Shown here: positions 24,810 through 36,829 of the stretch, in pieces
Numbering within the stretch: the first letter of the stretch is position 1
Layout of the letters: every line of letters starts with the position of its first letter
Origin: Perca fluviatilis
Taxonomy: Eukaryota; Chordata; Actinopteri; Perciformes; Percidae
Length of the DNA: 64,000 nucleotides
Assembly (NCBI RefSeq): GCF_010015445.1
Contig: NC_053128.1
Location: 11,813,840 to 11,877,839, forward strand
Reading direction: 5' to 3'
Position numbers and translations under genes: made by a program
The notes under the pieces: generated by a model
The model's database searches: none
What the model saw: the letters and a program-made list of their open reading frames with translations, nothing else
Told to the model about the DNA's origin: nothing

Positions 24810-25410
24810 CCCTTGTGTGGTGTTCATATTTTTGTTACACAGCCAATGTTCCCGGGTCTGGTGCACCCACCACATTAGTAGGCTTTTAAATCAATACAGC
24901 CATAACAATTTATGTAAAAATACTTGACCGATGTTTACTTGAGCTCAATTACCAATGATATATACATCATTTATGGTTCATATTTGCCATTTACCCCTGT
25001 GAGATCACATTTATGATCATATGATCATTTTGTTTTTGTGAGAAGGAAATTCAATTATAAAAAAGGTAAGAGAAAAAAAATAGAAACAAGATTTTTATTT
25101 TATCATTATTGGTGCTTATTTCTTAGAACATAATCAGAACAGGTGAAAGTACTTGAAATGTAACAATTTAGTAACTTTGTGTGGGAATAGCAGGTGCAGA
25201 AAGACAACATAGTTTCATAGCACCTACAATTAAATATGCTCGGGTCCAGTAGACCCAAACACCACATATGTAATAGTACTGTGTACCGGGTGTACACTAC
25301 AGTGGGTGTACCTTGTGCAAATAAGTTATTTTTTATGTTCTTCACAGAAAATGAGCCAAGGCCAATGAGTTTGGAGTTTGAGTCCCACAGACCCGAACAC
25401 CACACAAGGG
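24810..25410. mobile_element. piggyBac-like non-autonomous element, 601 bp
   Basis: The ends are perfect 16-bp inverted repeats, CCCTTGTGTGGTGTTC at the left and its reverse complement at the right, each bounded by TTAA (24806-24809 and 25411-25414). A CCC terminus with TTAA is the piggyBac signature. A second, subterminal pair of related motifs (CGGGTCTGGTGCACCCACCA near 24851, and CGGGTCCAGTAGACCCAAAC near 25240) suggests internal binding sites. An open frame on the minus strand (25106-25597) runs out of the element and has no DDD transposase features, so the copy is non-autonomous. Confidence 0.9.
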
Positions 25411-25414
25411 TTAA

Positions 25415-25951
25415 AAGTTTGGATCTAAACATTGTGTAGAGGGTAGTCGAACATACTCTGTTATACCATTTAAAAAAAACAAAAAAAAAAACTAAGTGAG
25501 TCATGTCGAGGTTTACAGACTGCAAGAAGTTTATTGCCCTTGTGATGGTCTTTTTATTAAAACTTAATGGATTTGGCTGGCTAGCACAACTCTCCAAGGC
25601 TTTTGTGTTTCTAAAGATGCTCTTTTTTAACTTGACTTACTCTGCTCTTTGCTCTCTTCCACCAGCCTGCCTGGATCGCTCCTCTTTGAATTACTGTACG
25701 TCTGTTCTTTAGTCTTTTCCGTGCATCCCTCTATGCAAGTGCTCTGTCGTTTGTCCCCAATATAATGTCTAAAAGGCAGCATTCCAAGTCCTATTGTGTA
25801 AAGCATTGGTGTGCATTGCTGAACTAATGGCTTTTAAGATGTCAAAGGGAAATGTAGCACACAGAAAAAGAAAAGTACTTGCTCTGTGTGGGTTTTCATC
25901 TAAAATTGGTTCCTGTGCACTCGGACGGCTGCCATCCATTCTGCAAGGATT

Positions 25952-25953
<2 letters not shown>
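25415..25953. other. Single-copy non-coding stretch
   Basis: No recognised gene or repeat. Confidence 0.5.
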
Positions 25954-25996
<43 letters not shown>

Positions 25997-26030
25997 CTGT
26001 TTTTTTTTTTCTCTCTCTCTCTCACTCTCA
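25954..26030. repeat. Poly-T tract followed by CT repeat
   Basis: T43 (25954-25996), CTG, T11, then a CT run with one interruption. Phe-rich and Lys-rich frames across it are artefacts. Confidence 0.97.
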
Positions 26031-29000
26031 AAGAATGGTTAACAGCAGAAGGCAGCGATGACAATTGAAGTGGATGCATATTAAATCTGTTAATGTTCAC
26101 AACACCTCGTGAACTAAGAAGCATGGTGCACAAAACATGTTCCCGTATCATTCGATTGTGTTTTTGCAGCATGCGTTTTAGTCTTGGATGTGGAACCCTC
26201 AGGTGTGTAAAGAGCGAGCTGCTGCCCATTAAAAAGTGGCAGTGGGATGAATCTGATTTTTTTTTTTCTTTTTTTTTTTCTTTACCCTGGCTTGTAAAAA
26301 CAGTGTCTGTTCTACTCTCAGTTGAGCAAAGAAATCTCACATGTGTTACAGTACCGGAAAAGCCATCAGCTTATACTATGCTTGCTTGCTTTGGCAATCT
26401 TTTAGCCGGCAAATAAAGGGCTGTGTGAGTTTTATCAGCACTGCAATGCTCCCTCTGAAGGCTTCCTCTCAGGAAATGGAGGAGGAAGTGAGCGCTTGTG
26501 CACCGTCACTTATCAGATATACAGTAGTTGCTCTGGGATATTACTTGCTGATAGATTCTGAATAAGACATCTGCCAGAATGCTTCGAGAGTCACTTCTCG
26601 CATAGGTGCTTCACCGGAGAGCAGACACTATTTGATTCCAAGATTGGAAATGCTAGAAGTTGCAATTGTTCTGCTTGTTATCGATGCAACATAGTGAAAT
26701 TACATACAGCTGTACTCACCGCCACCTCCCTAATTTGCCAAGCTATGTGGGTTGAAAGGATATGCAACCAACACAAGAGGACAACTCTGCTATATCCGTA
26801 AAACTTGCACCGACACATCTGACAGGTGCTAAAATAAGACATAAGGGCCTGTAAAACCCAAACCTAGAAAGCTAGATTCTGAGAGAAAGCATAGAGACGC
26901 TGCTGTCTCAGGCCATAACCCCAACAGCATCACTATGTACCATTTGTCTTGATGGATGTGACAGTCTTTAATTATTTCCAGGGGAGGCTGAATGATTTGT
27001 ATTTCAGTAGATGAGCTATGGGCCTTTTCTTCATCTTGTGTTAATGATTTAACTAAGTGCTGCTCGTGTGTATGAATTCTGATAACCATATTTTTTAAGC
27101 TCAGCATATTCCCACTGATAGCTATATGATTCTCTGGCTTCTGTTTAATTATCATTAGAGTATATGGTAATTGTATTACTACCGTTGCTATTGCTATAAT
27201 TGGCTTTACTACTGGTCCAATGGCTTCACTTTTTTTTTTTCGAGATGTCCTTCAGTCGACAATATGCTAATGAAATTCTTTTTGAAAATCAGTCCTGCGA
27301 GCTTTGAAACTCTGCTCCTAGCCCCATTTCGTGTTCTTTCTTCTGTTTGTTTGCCTCGTAGATTGTACATTGAAATCTTTCCTGGAGCCTTTTTTTTCCC
27401 ACTCTCTTCCCCTCCTATTTCCCAAGACATTGCCGCTGTAAATAGATTTACCTTTCCCCATAGCAAAGTCCTTTCTGCATATGTTTTCCCTCCCCAATCA
27501 AGCCTTTCATCCTTGACTATCTGACTCTTTCTTCTTAACTTGATACTAAACTGAGGTGACAGATTAATTCAAGGTGTCACCTTAGTAACAGCCCCCCCCT
27601 CTACCATCTCAATGTTCCTATTAAGTTTGTTTCCATTTATATTACCACACCGGCCTGCCTTATTGTTTTATCTGTGTCTAGTCAGTTGTGTATTTCCCTC
27701 TATTTCATTAAAAAGCAACATAAACAAACCAAACACGTGTATGCATTGAAGGAAAATGTGTGAAAACCGCCTGTTTGAAGATGTATTAGCACGTCCTGCC
27801 ATTATAAGAGCCTTACTAAGCTGACAGTGTTACCTTTCTATTCATAACCGTTAAATCTTCCTGCCATATGACAGCAAACAATGTCTGAGTGGCGTCCAAA
27901 ATCCCCAGTAATCCATCTTCTCAGTGATTACCACAAGAACTGGCTGTTAACTGCTTGTGACAGCCAACATGAAACACTGAGACAGATGTCATAAGTTATT
28001 GTCGTTGGCAGTCAAGAGGCATTATGCAACTTTAATGATGACTTTCATCAAGCTTCCCAAAGCCCCGTCGACTCCAAACGAGGATGCTGTGCTCGCTCGC
28101 TGTGCGATGTCTCTCCAGCACCAAATTCGCCATTCTAAGAGCGTGCGCTGCAACTAGAAGAGCATCGCTCCCACAAGACTTACTGGAGCATGGCCTCGAG
28201 CCACCTTGGACTATACCACTGCTCCTCAAATAACTCAAATGGAGGCCGTTTTGCAGAGTGAAGTTACTGTAAGCACAATGGATGTACTCAGTGTGCAGCA
28301 ATGGCCCGAGGAGTCCGGGAACATAAATGATGCCTGGGATATTACGTTTCAATCTCTCCCTCTTTCTCCTCTCTCTGGCATTTGTGCATGCATGCAGAAC
28401 ATGCTTCCTCTCTCCATTTCTCTTTCTCTACACCAAGTTTGGTTATTAGAATGATACGATTACAATGATGGTGGCAGAATCCACAGATTGCAACTCCTAC
28501 TCGTCCCTCAGCTCGTTAGCGTTCAGACAGCGGAGCTCCTATTCTAGCTTCGCTCTCCCCACCGACATGTCCCTGACTCTTGCTCACGGCCTATTTTCAA
28601 CCCCATTTCCCACACCTAAATCCTTCTCGTACGACTAGCATCTCCCACTGTCTCTCATTACCCTCAGTTACCCCCGCTACGTGCAGCATCACGGAAACCC
28701 ACTCATCTACAAATGTTTCCTTTTTTTTATGCATGGTTACCGGCTCGCCACAGAGACATAATCCTCTGCCCAACTCATCAGGCTGCTAATAATGGTTGTC
28801 ACTCCTGCCAAGCCACCCAGAGGAGAAAGAAAAAATGGAGGGTGGCGGGGTTTGGTCAGGGTAGGAGGAGACAGCAAGGTGGGGAAGCAAATTCTTTTTG
28901 AGGATGATCTGGCTTCTGAACTTAGCAAAATAATATAATTTGCCAAAGACCACAAATGTGTAATGTGCGGCTCTAATGAATGAGAATAGCAGATGAGGGA

Positions 29001-31062
29001 CTGGCATATACAAACACAGGCTGTCTGAATAATTCCATTAGAAAACAGTCAATGTTCATTTGGGGCGTAATTAGGCCCCCTCTCCCAGAGACATGCTGGC
29101 CTGATTGATAGTCAAATTGCAGGAGATTGTGTTTACTTTTCATCCTATCTAGTTTGGAATTCTTCCTACATCGCATGTGTCTCATGTTCTCTCTTTCATT
29201 CCACCCCCATCCCCATCCGTCTCATGAATAAACCAACAGAATGGCCGGAGGTTGATTCTTGGAAACAGGAAACACAATTATTGTAAACTCCAGATACACA
29301 TCTCTAAAGGTAGGATGGGGGCGAAAGCGAATGCATTTCATCACCGTGTGTGGATGTGTGTCTGTACGCTTTGCTTTTAAACCCCCATAAAGAATGTCAT
29401 TTGTCTGTCATTGCTAAGAAAATCCTTTAAATATTTCAAAATCTTTTACTGGTGAGAAGCATTTTTCAAAACAAGCCCAAAGTGTTAGCGCTTTCAATAG
29501 TGCTTTAGTGGAAATAAATTTGCTTTCTCCATGGCTCATGGTTTGTTTCATCTGCGAGAGTAGAGGTATGGCATACCAGTGTCATCATGATCCTTGAAAT
29601 CTTTAGCCTTAGGCCAGCACATGGTGCTCGCTGTGTTACAGTGTTTTTGCAGAGGAGGAGTGTGCCTTCCAGTACACTATTTTGTGCAGGTAACATATGA
29701 CACATTGCTTGAGAGTTTTTTTACCAAGTGGGTGGTATTTGCTGCTATATTGCATGGCATGTGCTGCTCTCATACTGTAGCTCAGCAAATACTGATTCCA
29801 CTTTTGTGAATACCCTTTGCATCCTTATAATTCTGTTAGATCCTGATTGCATCTGGTTTGTAACGTTAGTCAGTCAGTCAGTCGAAGTCAAGTGATTGTA
29901 ATAAGATGCTGGTTTTATCGAGACACTGTTCAGATGTATCCGCGAAGAATCCATCTTACTTTCAAATGGTCTCCATTTCTTTTCATCCGATTCCCGTTTC
30001 CTGGGTCCCTATGGTCTACCCTTTCATGCAAGAGGAAGTGAAGAAAAAATACAGCGTCTTATACTTTTCTTTGACTATTCCACTACCAAAGGGCCTGTGT
30101 GTTTTGTGAGTCCCCACGACAGCAGTTTTGTTTTCTTTATTGTCCGCTCAGGAGACTGGGCTGATGAAAAACGCAGCCTGCATGATCCAATGGCAGCACA
30201 CTCACCCTGGCAGCCATGTGCGGAATCGGGAGTGTGCTGGCAGCGCCTGCGGTAATGACTTAATATCAGTCCTCCCACGGCGGAGCAGATGAAAGCACAG
30301 GTGTGCAGATTGTCCCCTGTCACATGGCACTGCAGGGCCCACACACGCCATTCTCTATTACTTATCTCAACATCGGACCGTTAATGTACACTGACATTAA
30401 CATATATACACCATATTTGCTCTATCGGCATTCCTCTACTACAGTGCTCTTCCTGGTTGTTTTTCATATATGCAGGGGGCATAACGCATGCGCAGCCTTT
30501 TGCCACTTTGGCGTGGAAACATCCTTTCTTAGTGAGAAGGCAGGCACATCTCTGTATCTTTCACTATCTGTCTGTCTTGCTTGCTTTCACGCTCCGTCCT
30601 TTATTCTCTTTCTCACTCTCTCCTTTCTGTCTCTCTATCTTTCACACACACCCACGCTCACATGTGCCTACATAACCACATTGTCTTGCACAAACGCAGC
30701 AGAGGAGAGCAGCGGGGAATGGTGATGACTAGTGATGGGAATGTGTTTTAGCTTGAATCTCATCCGAAGCCACCCCAGCTGCCCGAAAACATGCCAGGGC
30801 GGACCCAGCTGCTATCACGGCAGAACATGCACGGCTCTGTCAGCAGGTCAGGGTGTCAAGTGTAGCAGCTTTTTGTGCTTTAAGACTAAGCTAAATGTAA
30901 TGTCATTTCTGCTCTGGGCTGATCTACTCCACCTGGAACCCAAGTCAAAAAATTTTTACCAGCTCTAAATGGAGGCAAGAGATAACAAAATCTAGTACTG
31001 ACAAATCACAGTATGCTGCTGATCAGAGATGGAAATCCAGGCAAAATGAAGTTAATGCAGGC
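26031..31062. other. 5-kb block almost free of repeats
   Basis: This is the longest interval in the window without an identified mobile element. It holds interrupted T runs near 26259-26280, a short hairpin at 27550-27586 (12-bp arms with one mismatch, ACTGAGGTGACA and TGTCACCTTAGT), and a four-unit AGTC repeat at 29867-29883. Open frames (for example 28032-28352 minus, 30303-30725 plus) show no domain and no consistent splice-site pairs. Unique, balanced-composition parts such as 28020-28300 would be the places to look for conserved non-coding sequence; this is inference only. Confidence 0.5.
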
Positions 31063-31066
31063 TTAA

Positions 31067-31259
31067 AAGGATAATTTCACAATGACGACGTTGAGTCTGA
31101 CTTTACTAGATTTGGCCATTGTTTTTTTCACACCACGAATAGACACCATGTTTCCAGATCTCAGCAGTTACTTTGGTGAGTACAGTGTTAACTGGTGAAA
31201 AACAGACAGCCAAATCTATCATAATAAGCCTTACATTTTTAATCCACTAGAATTATCCT
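31067..31259. mobile_element. TTAA-flanked MITE, about 193 bp
   Basis: TTAA at 31063-31066 and 31260-31263 bounds inverted ends: AAGGATAATT at the left, and AAAGGATAATT when the right end is reverse complemented. The interior is non-coding. It is similar in style to the other TTAA elements here but shares no sequence with them. Confidence 0.75.
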
Positions 31260-31263
31260 TTAA

Positions 31264-31846
31264 CACGCTTCATTTGACACAGCTGTGGCACACCGCAGGT
31301 GAGAGAAGTTTTTCACTAATCAAACAGCTACAAACATGTATTTTGTGCATGAGACAAATTCCATCACCTATCTTACAAGTTATAATAGAACAAATCCTCA
31401 TTAATCTGATCTGACTAGCTGCCACAGGGTATAAGCCATTTGCACCCTGTAACAGACATATATAAGGGGTTCATAACCTGGATCTATCATTTGGGTAATC
31501 ATACAGCAGAGAATCCTCATCCAGGGATTCCTACTTTTTCCTTTTCCCATTTCCCCTTTTGCACTGCAGCTGTGTGCACTGCAGCTTCTTCCAGGAGCTC
31601 CAGCATGTTGGTCTCAGCTGACAGTTCGAAGAAAACACATCAAGGCAGTTTGACTCGCTGCCGGACACCAAATCACTGTTTGAAAAGAAAAAAACACTGA
31701 CTTGTACAGCTTGCTTCTGGCTTCACAGCTGAAAAACAGCTTTCTGTAAACGGGCTAGAGTAGGAAAATGAGACGACCAAAAAGATTGTAACGATGACAT
31801 GGAAAACCAATGGTAACAGAGCTGGTGTAACATAGTAGTGACATAA
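31264..31846. other. Single-copy non-coding stretch
   Basis: No recognised feature; the frame at 31440-31700 has no domain. Confidence 0.5.
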
Positions 31847-31854
31847 TAATTACT

Positions 31855-32171
31855 TTGGGCTGGGAAATATAAGGATATTATATTGATCTTGTGATACAAG
31901 ACTAGATATCATCTTAGATTTTGGATATGGTAATATGGCACGAGTGTTGTCATTTCCTTGTTTTAAACAGTGTATTACAGTAAAATTATGCAATTATGTG
32001 CCTTTACCCACTTTGCCATTATATTCACATTACTGATGATTATTTATCAAAACTCTCATTGTGTAATACTTTGTGTAAGCACCAAAAGTCAAACCCTATA
32101 ATATTGTCACAATATCAATATTGAGGTATTTGGTAAAAAATATTTAAGTTCGGATATATCGCCCAGCCCTA
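31855..32171 (+). mobile_element. hAT-type MITE, GGGCTGGG family (copy 1)
   Basis: The termini are TTGGGCTGGG at the left and CCCAGCCCTA at the right. The flanking 8-bp duplications differ at one position: TAATTACT (31847-31854) and TAATCACT (32172-32179). The 317-bp body contains GATATTATATTGAT, ATCTTAGATTTTGGATATGG and TGATTATTTATCAAAA, all shared inverted with 57693-58037. Non-coding. The family is one I recall as common in percomorphs. Confidence 0.88.
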
Positions 32172-32356
32172 TAATCACTAATTTAAGTAGACTATAAACA
32201 ATAGTTTATAAGTAAAGATGTTGTAATCCAAATGTAATGGTTTATGTTGAATCTCACAACAATAAGATGATGAATAAAATGTAACAGAGCAGCTTGAAAC
32301 AGTATTTTGAAATCACAAATGTCTGCATGACACCATCATAAAAAGAGCAATAGGTC

Positions 32357-32359
<3 letters not shown>

Positions 32360-32414
<55 letters not shown>
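32360..32414. repeat. (AT)n microsatellite
   Basis: About 27 AT units. Confidence 0.97.
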
Positions 32415-32418
<4 letters not shown>

Positions 32419-33208
32419 CCAGGAATATATAATATAAGTTTTGGGACGTTCATGAAGTAATTTGCACTGTCTAGATGATTTACTAAACAACACATTTACC
32501 ACATTGACCATAACAAGCAGTGACTCCAGCCAAGGAGCCGAATATGTTTAAAGCAGTATATGTACAATTCTGCGAAGCATTTATTTAAAGGTTGAATTTG
32601 TTTAAAAGAAGTGACACAATCCAGAACCGAAACACTATTTGTCACCAGTAGAGACAAAATTACCTCTGGCAACTGTTATAAATGGTTACCCTGATGTCAC
32701 ATAAGGCCTGTTAAAACCAATGAAAAAAAAAAAAGCCAGTATGACTCAGATTGAATGTTAATCAGGAAGGATAGGAAATTCAATGATACCGCTATATCTG
32801 TTTTCAAAGGATGCACACATTCATCTGTAGAGTTACAAACATGAACAATTGGCATGGGGTAAAAATACCGCACAGGTTTTACGTTTCCAAGAGTTAATCC
32901 TTTTATTTAATATTTTAAGCAGAGCTGATGACGTGGGGGGGAGAAAATCTTCTTTGAACTAAACATTAATTCTCACAACATGCAATACAAACTAGTCTTC
33001 ACTGTGTCACTGTCAGTTTCTCCTTTCCATAGAGTAGATTTTGTATTGAGCATTTACTTCATACAGGATTTTCTTCCATCACTCAGAGGCCAAAATCAGA
33101 GCAACATGCAACAAGCAGTAGCATCAGAGACGTGTTGGGCCATACATGATCAGGCCTGTCTTTTGAGCTGGTTCAATCTTGTTTAAATGAACACTAGAAG
33201 CTGAGTAA
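32415..33208. other. Single-copy non-coding stretch
   Basis: No recognised feature. Confidence 0.5.
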
Positions 33209-33227
33209 TTTTTTTTTTTTTTTTTTC

Positions 33228-33319
<92 letters not shown>
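33209..33319. repeat. T18 run and (GT)44 microsatellite
   Basis: A run of 18 T (33209-33226) is followed after CCTA by 89 bp of perfect GT (33231-33319), ending in a short GCGCGC step. Confidence 0.98.
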
Positions 33320-33325
<6 letters not shown>

Positions 33326-34612
33326 GCTAGAAGTGAGAATTTCACTGGCTGCTGCTGTAGCCTTTGTGCTGTGATCAGTGTGGCAGTTGGTGCCAGTCAT
33401 GTGACCTGTAAGGTTTAATTTTACCGGTCAAATGGGGAAAATTCCAGTCAAGTATTTATTTGTATTTTTTTTTTCGTGTTTATTGTGCTTAAAAACAATT
33501 GATAGGCAGACTGTATAAAGAATAATATCATCAAGGGGTGTAGAGCATTACTATTTTTATTGAAATGTAGGCTTCTTGTTACAGGCAGAGAGGCCAAAAG
33601 AATTACATCAATGCAGATAGCATTTTAAAGAGCCGATCTGAACTAAAATAGGCATATTTTTAATTTGCTAGGCAGAGGAAATAAAACAATTCACATAAAA
33701 ATTATGAAATTTTAAAGTGTGAAAAAAAACATGATTGTTCATTGTTTTAATAGAACGAAATATATGAAAATCACTGTAGCCTATTTCAACACAATTCAAA
33801 TTGTGCAGAGGGAATTATTTCCAACAGTCATTCTGACCGGAGACAATTAGAATTTTCTGTTTTCATCATTTTTGTTTTCGGTCAAAGACAGAAACTCAGG
33901 CTGGGATGTTGTTTATGTGGTTTTCCGACTAAAGTGTCCTGTCCCTGCAGAAGTAGTAAAGTAGACCTACAGGAATTTGCTCAAGGTTGTAATTAACCTA
34001 AAAACCAAAATAATATGATTTATGAATAAACTTCTATCTGGATACTTAAAAAACAAGGGTAATGGGAGCAGATTATGTAATTTAACAAAATGAAGTTCCA
34101 CACTGACCTTCTGACTGACCCTCTTCACAGATATGTTATAACATATATTAAACTTTGATGTTTCAGTAAATTTGTAGTTGATCACGGTTATTGTTGTGTA
34201 CATTACAATTTCATATAATCTTTGTAATGCTGTGTGTTTAGTCTAGAATTAGCAATCAGTATTGTTTTATACCTGAAACACAGTGCTGATTTTTTTTCTC
34301 TAAAGGTAGAATACTTTTTTTCTGACTGAAAAGAGTCTGAATTACTATCACACATTATCTGTTAATTTGACTTCAAAAAATGCATGATTCATATAATTTG
34401 TGGCAGAGCTGAGTTTTGTGGTGATTGTGGGTGTTGAATTAGAGATGAGCTTGAAGTATTAAAAGGCTGTCTTTGGAGTTCATTATTCGGCAAGTTACAC
34501 ATTCAGAATAGTACTAAAAGATAAATTAAACTGAGGCCCTTTTTTGTAAGTTTAAAAAGTTCTAAATATCTAACTGTCTGTGTAGTTAAAGTATTGTTTC
34601 TAACCCTTAACC
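33320..34612. other. AT-rich single-copy stretch
   Basis: No gene. Possible decayed repeat at 33415-33900, where GACCGG/CCGGTC motifs occur near both ends, but I could not establish termini. The end of the stretch (34600-34620) contains two CCCTAAC-like units that overlap the next element's target duplication. Confidence 0.4.
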
Positions 34613-34620
34613 CTAACCCC

Positions 34621-35379
34621 TAAGGGTGTCACGATTTCGATTCAAAATCAACCGAAATTAAGTCACAATCTTGAATTTCGAATAGAAAAATGGAATCGTC
34701 GATGCTGCCACGCCCCCATGTCACGTCCGGTCGGCTTGCCAAGCGAAAAAAGAAAAAAAATAAACACGTGTAGCCTGCTCGAGGTAGTCCATTTCCAGAT
34801 TGATTCTACTACCACTCCAGTGGAGGCGCTAATGAGCTAGATTACTACACATACAGTAGCAGAAGAAGACCAGCTACACACAACGGAGCATACAGCGACA
34901 AAACTCAGCTTGAGCGAAGCGCTGCCGGCACGAATGAGGTAAAAAAAAAACAGGAGTGAGTCGGTTCGTTCTCCCGGTTCAGTGACACTACTCGGGTTAA
35001 TTAACCGGCTCTTCGGTCAGTTCGTCAACACTAGCGTTGAAGTGCTGCGAGTCAGTCAACCTCCTCTAATTTAGCTACAGCCAGTCAAAAGATAGCATGG
35101 CAACTGCAGATGCAGGAGACCCATCGACATAACTTGAACCCCTTCCTCTTTCCCTGAAGTCACCGGTGTGGAAGTATTTTGTGCAGTTACAAAAGAGAAA
35201 CTAGATGGCAGGTTATAGATATGTTATTGTTACATTATGTTGTTAATAAATGTTTTCAATTTAACAATGTAGTGTGGTATATTGCGAAGAAATATAGTAT
35301 ATTGAGAATCGAATCAAACCGTGACTTTAGAATCGAAAATGTAATCGAATCGAGGATTTGGAGAATCGGGCCACCCCTA
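34621..35379 (+). mobile_element. Internally deleted hAT transposon (ZBED-type), 759 bp
   Basis: Termini: TAAGGGTGTCACGATT at the left; the right end TCGGGCCACCCCTA reads TAGGGGTGGC in reverse complement. The flanking 8-bp duplications are CTAACCCC (34613-34620) and CTAACCCG (35380-35387), one mismatch. Subterminal AATCG motifs occur at both ends in opposite orientation. The middle retains the 5' end of a transposase gene (35097-35203, separate entry), and the rest of the coding region has been lost. An intact autonomous hAT is typically about 3-4 kb, so most of the element is missing. Confidence 0.88.
35097..35203 (+). pseudogene. Relic of a hAT transposase N-terminus (BED-finger start)
   Basis: From ATG at 35097 the frame reads MATADAGDPST, then a stop (TAA at 35130-35132), then LEPLPLSLKSPVWKYF before diverging and stopping at 35202. 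The phrase S-P-V-W-K-Y-F is characteristic of the start of the BED zinc finger in ZBED/hAT transposases (usually followed by Gly and then the metal-binding Cys residues). Those residues are absent here because the element has an internal deletion just after WKYF. It cannot encode a functional enzyme. Confidence 0.75.
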
Positions 35380-35387
35380 CTAACCCG

Positions 35388-35885
35388 TAAGTACTTCTTA
35401 AAGGAGCCGGTGTTTAAACCCAAATCACTAACTCTCTTCTAATCTTAACTAGTCGTTTTGGTGCCTAAACATACCTGTCATTTCACAGTCAGGGATTTTT
35501 GTAGCTAAACTTGTCACATTACGGTGTCCGGTACCTACATCACAGCCACTTTTTATGGCTAAACTTTACTGTCACGTGCATTTCAAATGCAACACACTAG
35601 AGGTATGCAATTCATATATGGAGTAAGGATATGAAAGAGCAGAGTACATGTGCAATGCATGTGGAGTCATAAGATAAGAAGATGAGATATACATTGAGTA
35701 AGATCCAACAGAAGTGACAGCAGTCTAATCCTTGGAAAAGATCAGAAAATAGGATGCTGTACAGATGTTGGTTGCTAATATTAGAACTTTACCAAACAAA
35801 GAACAAACAGCAGATCTAGGGCAGGCTGATTGTATTTACACATACAGGTTTAGTTCATTTCTCAAGAATGTAGGCACATTCACTA
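35388..35885. other. Repeat-like patch and single-copy DNA
   Basis: Bases 35388-35600 have a phrase structure (TTTTGGTGCCTAAAC, TAGCTAAACTTGTCAC, GGCTAAACTTTACTGTCACG) with the repeated motif GCTAAACTT, suggesting an old degenerate repeat. No gene follows up to the next element. Confidence 0.4.
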
Positions 35886-35889
35886 TTAA

Positions 35890-36825
35890 AGCATAACTCT
35901 TGCCAAAATGCATCCTAGGGTATTTTTGTGAATGTACGTGAGTCAAACTTTAGTTGAAAAGCATATTTTGGACTGAATCGCCACTTTTAAGATTCACCGT
36001 ATTCTCGTTTTTGGGTCAAATGGCCTTTTGAATGGGAGTGCTAGAGGTACTTTTATGCTAGTCTCAAAATAGGTATTTTCGAAATACTAAGAAGGCTCGA
36101 CACAACATGAAACTATGCTCTTAGTATCACCAGGGCCTCTACACATGAACGAAAGTATTGACAACATTGTTTGTGTACACAGATTTACTAAAAAGAAAGT
36201 TTTTGAGCAACTCACCGCAGCTGTTGTTGTTTCCGGCCGCAGCCATTTTGTCAGTCAAAAACAATCGATTTCCAAATGCAACGAAACAGGGAGGAGAGTA
36301 AAGAAAGAAAGCTCTTGAAGCTTAGTTCCATATAAATGCACGGATAAGTCGTTGTTTTGTCGTTATTGAAAAACAATATTGACATGGTAGTTGAAAAAGG
36401 ACTCAAAAAAAAAGTTGAAAAAATGGAGTCCGTTCATTCGCATTCGGATATCTACTTGTTTTGACTGCCGAGGTGGTAGTGGCCAGAAACAACAACAGCT
36501 GTGGTGAGTTGCTCAAAAACTTTCTTTTTAGTAAATCTGTGTACACAAACAATGTTGTCAATACTTTCGCTATGTAGTAGACCCCTAGTGTTCACCAGCA
36601 TAGTTTCATGTTGTGTCGAGCCTTCTTAGTATTTCGAAAATAGCTATTTTGAGACTAGCATAAAAGTGTCTCTAGCACTCCCATTCAAAAGGCCATTTGA
36701 CCCAAAAACAAAATACGGTGAATCTTAAAAGTGGCGATTCGGTCCTAAATATGCTTTTAAACTAAAGTTTGACTCACGTACATTCACAAAAATACCTTAG
36801 GATGCATTTTGGCAAGAGTTACGCT
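35890..36825. mobile_element. Foldback (long-TIR) TTAA element, 936 bp
   Basis: The left arm 35890-36238 and right arm 36481-36825 are inverted copies of about 347 bp with roughly 90 percent identity by eye, separated by about 242 bp. The ends are AGCATAACTCTTGCCAAAAT at the left and its near-reverse complement at the right, bounded by TTAA (35886-35889 and 36826-36829). Arm landmarks include ATTTTTGTGAATGTACGTGA, GGGTCAAATGGCCTTTTGAA and TTGTTTGTGTACACAGATTT. There is no transposase. The whole element would form a very long hairpin as DNA or RNA. Confidence 0.92.
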
Positions 36826-36829
36826 TTAA

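Noticed and set aside
25106..25597. 163-codon minus-strand frame
   Set aside because: It starts in flanking DNA and runs into the 3' half of a piggyBac-like MITE; no transposase motif or other domain.
27550..27586. Small hairpin as a candidate microRNA precursor
   Set aside because: A 12-bp stem with one mismatch is too short for a microRNA precursor and no supporting structure surrounds it.
33415..33900. Possible LTR or TIR element bounded by GACCGG/CCGGTC motifs
   Set aside because: No convincing inverted or direct terminal repeats and no target duplication could be defined.
34597..34620. Telomere-like CCCTAA units
   Set aside because: Only two to three imperfect units, overlapping the target duplication of a hAT element; not an interstitial telomere array.
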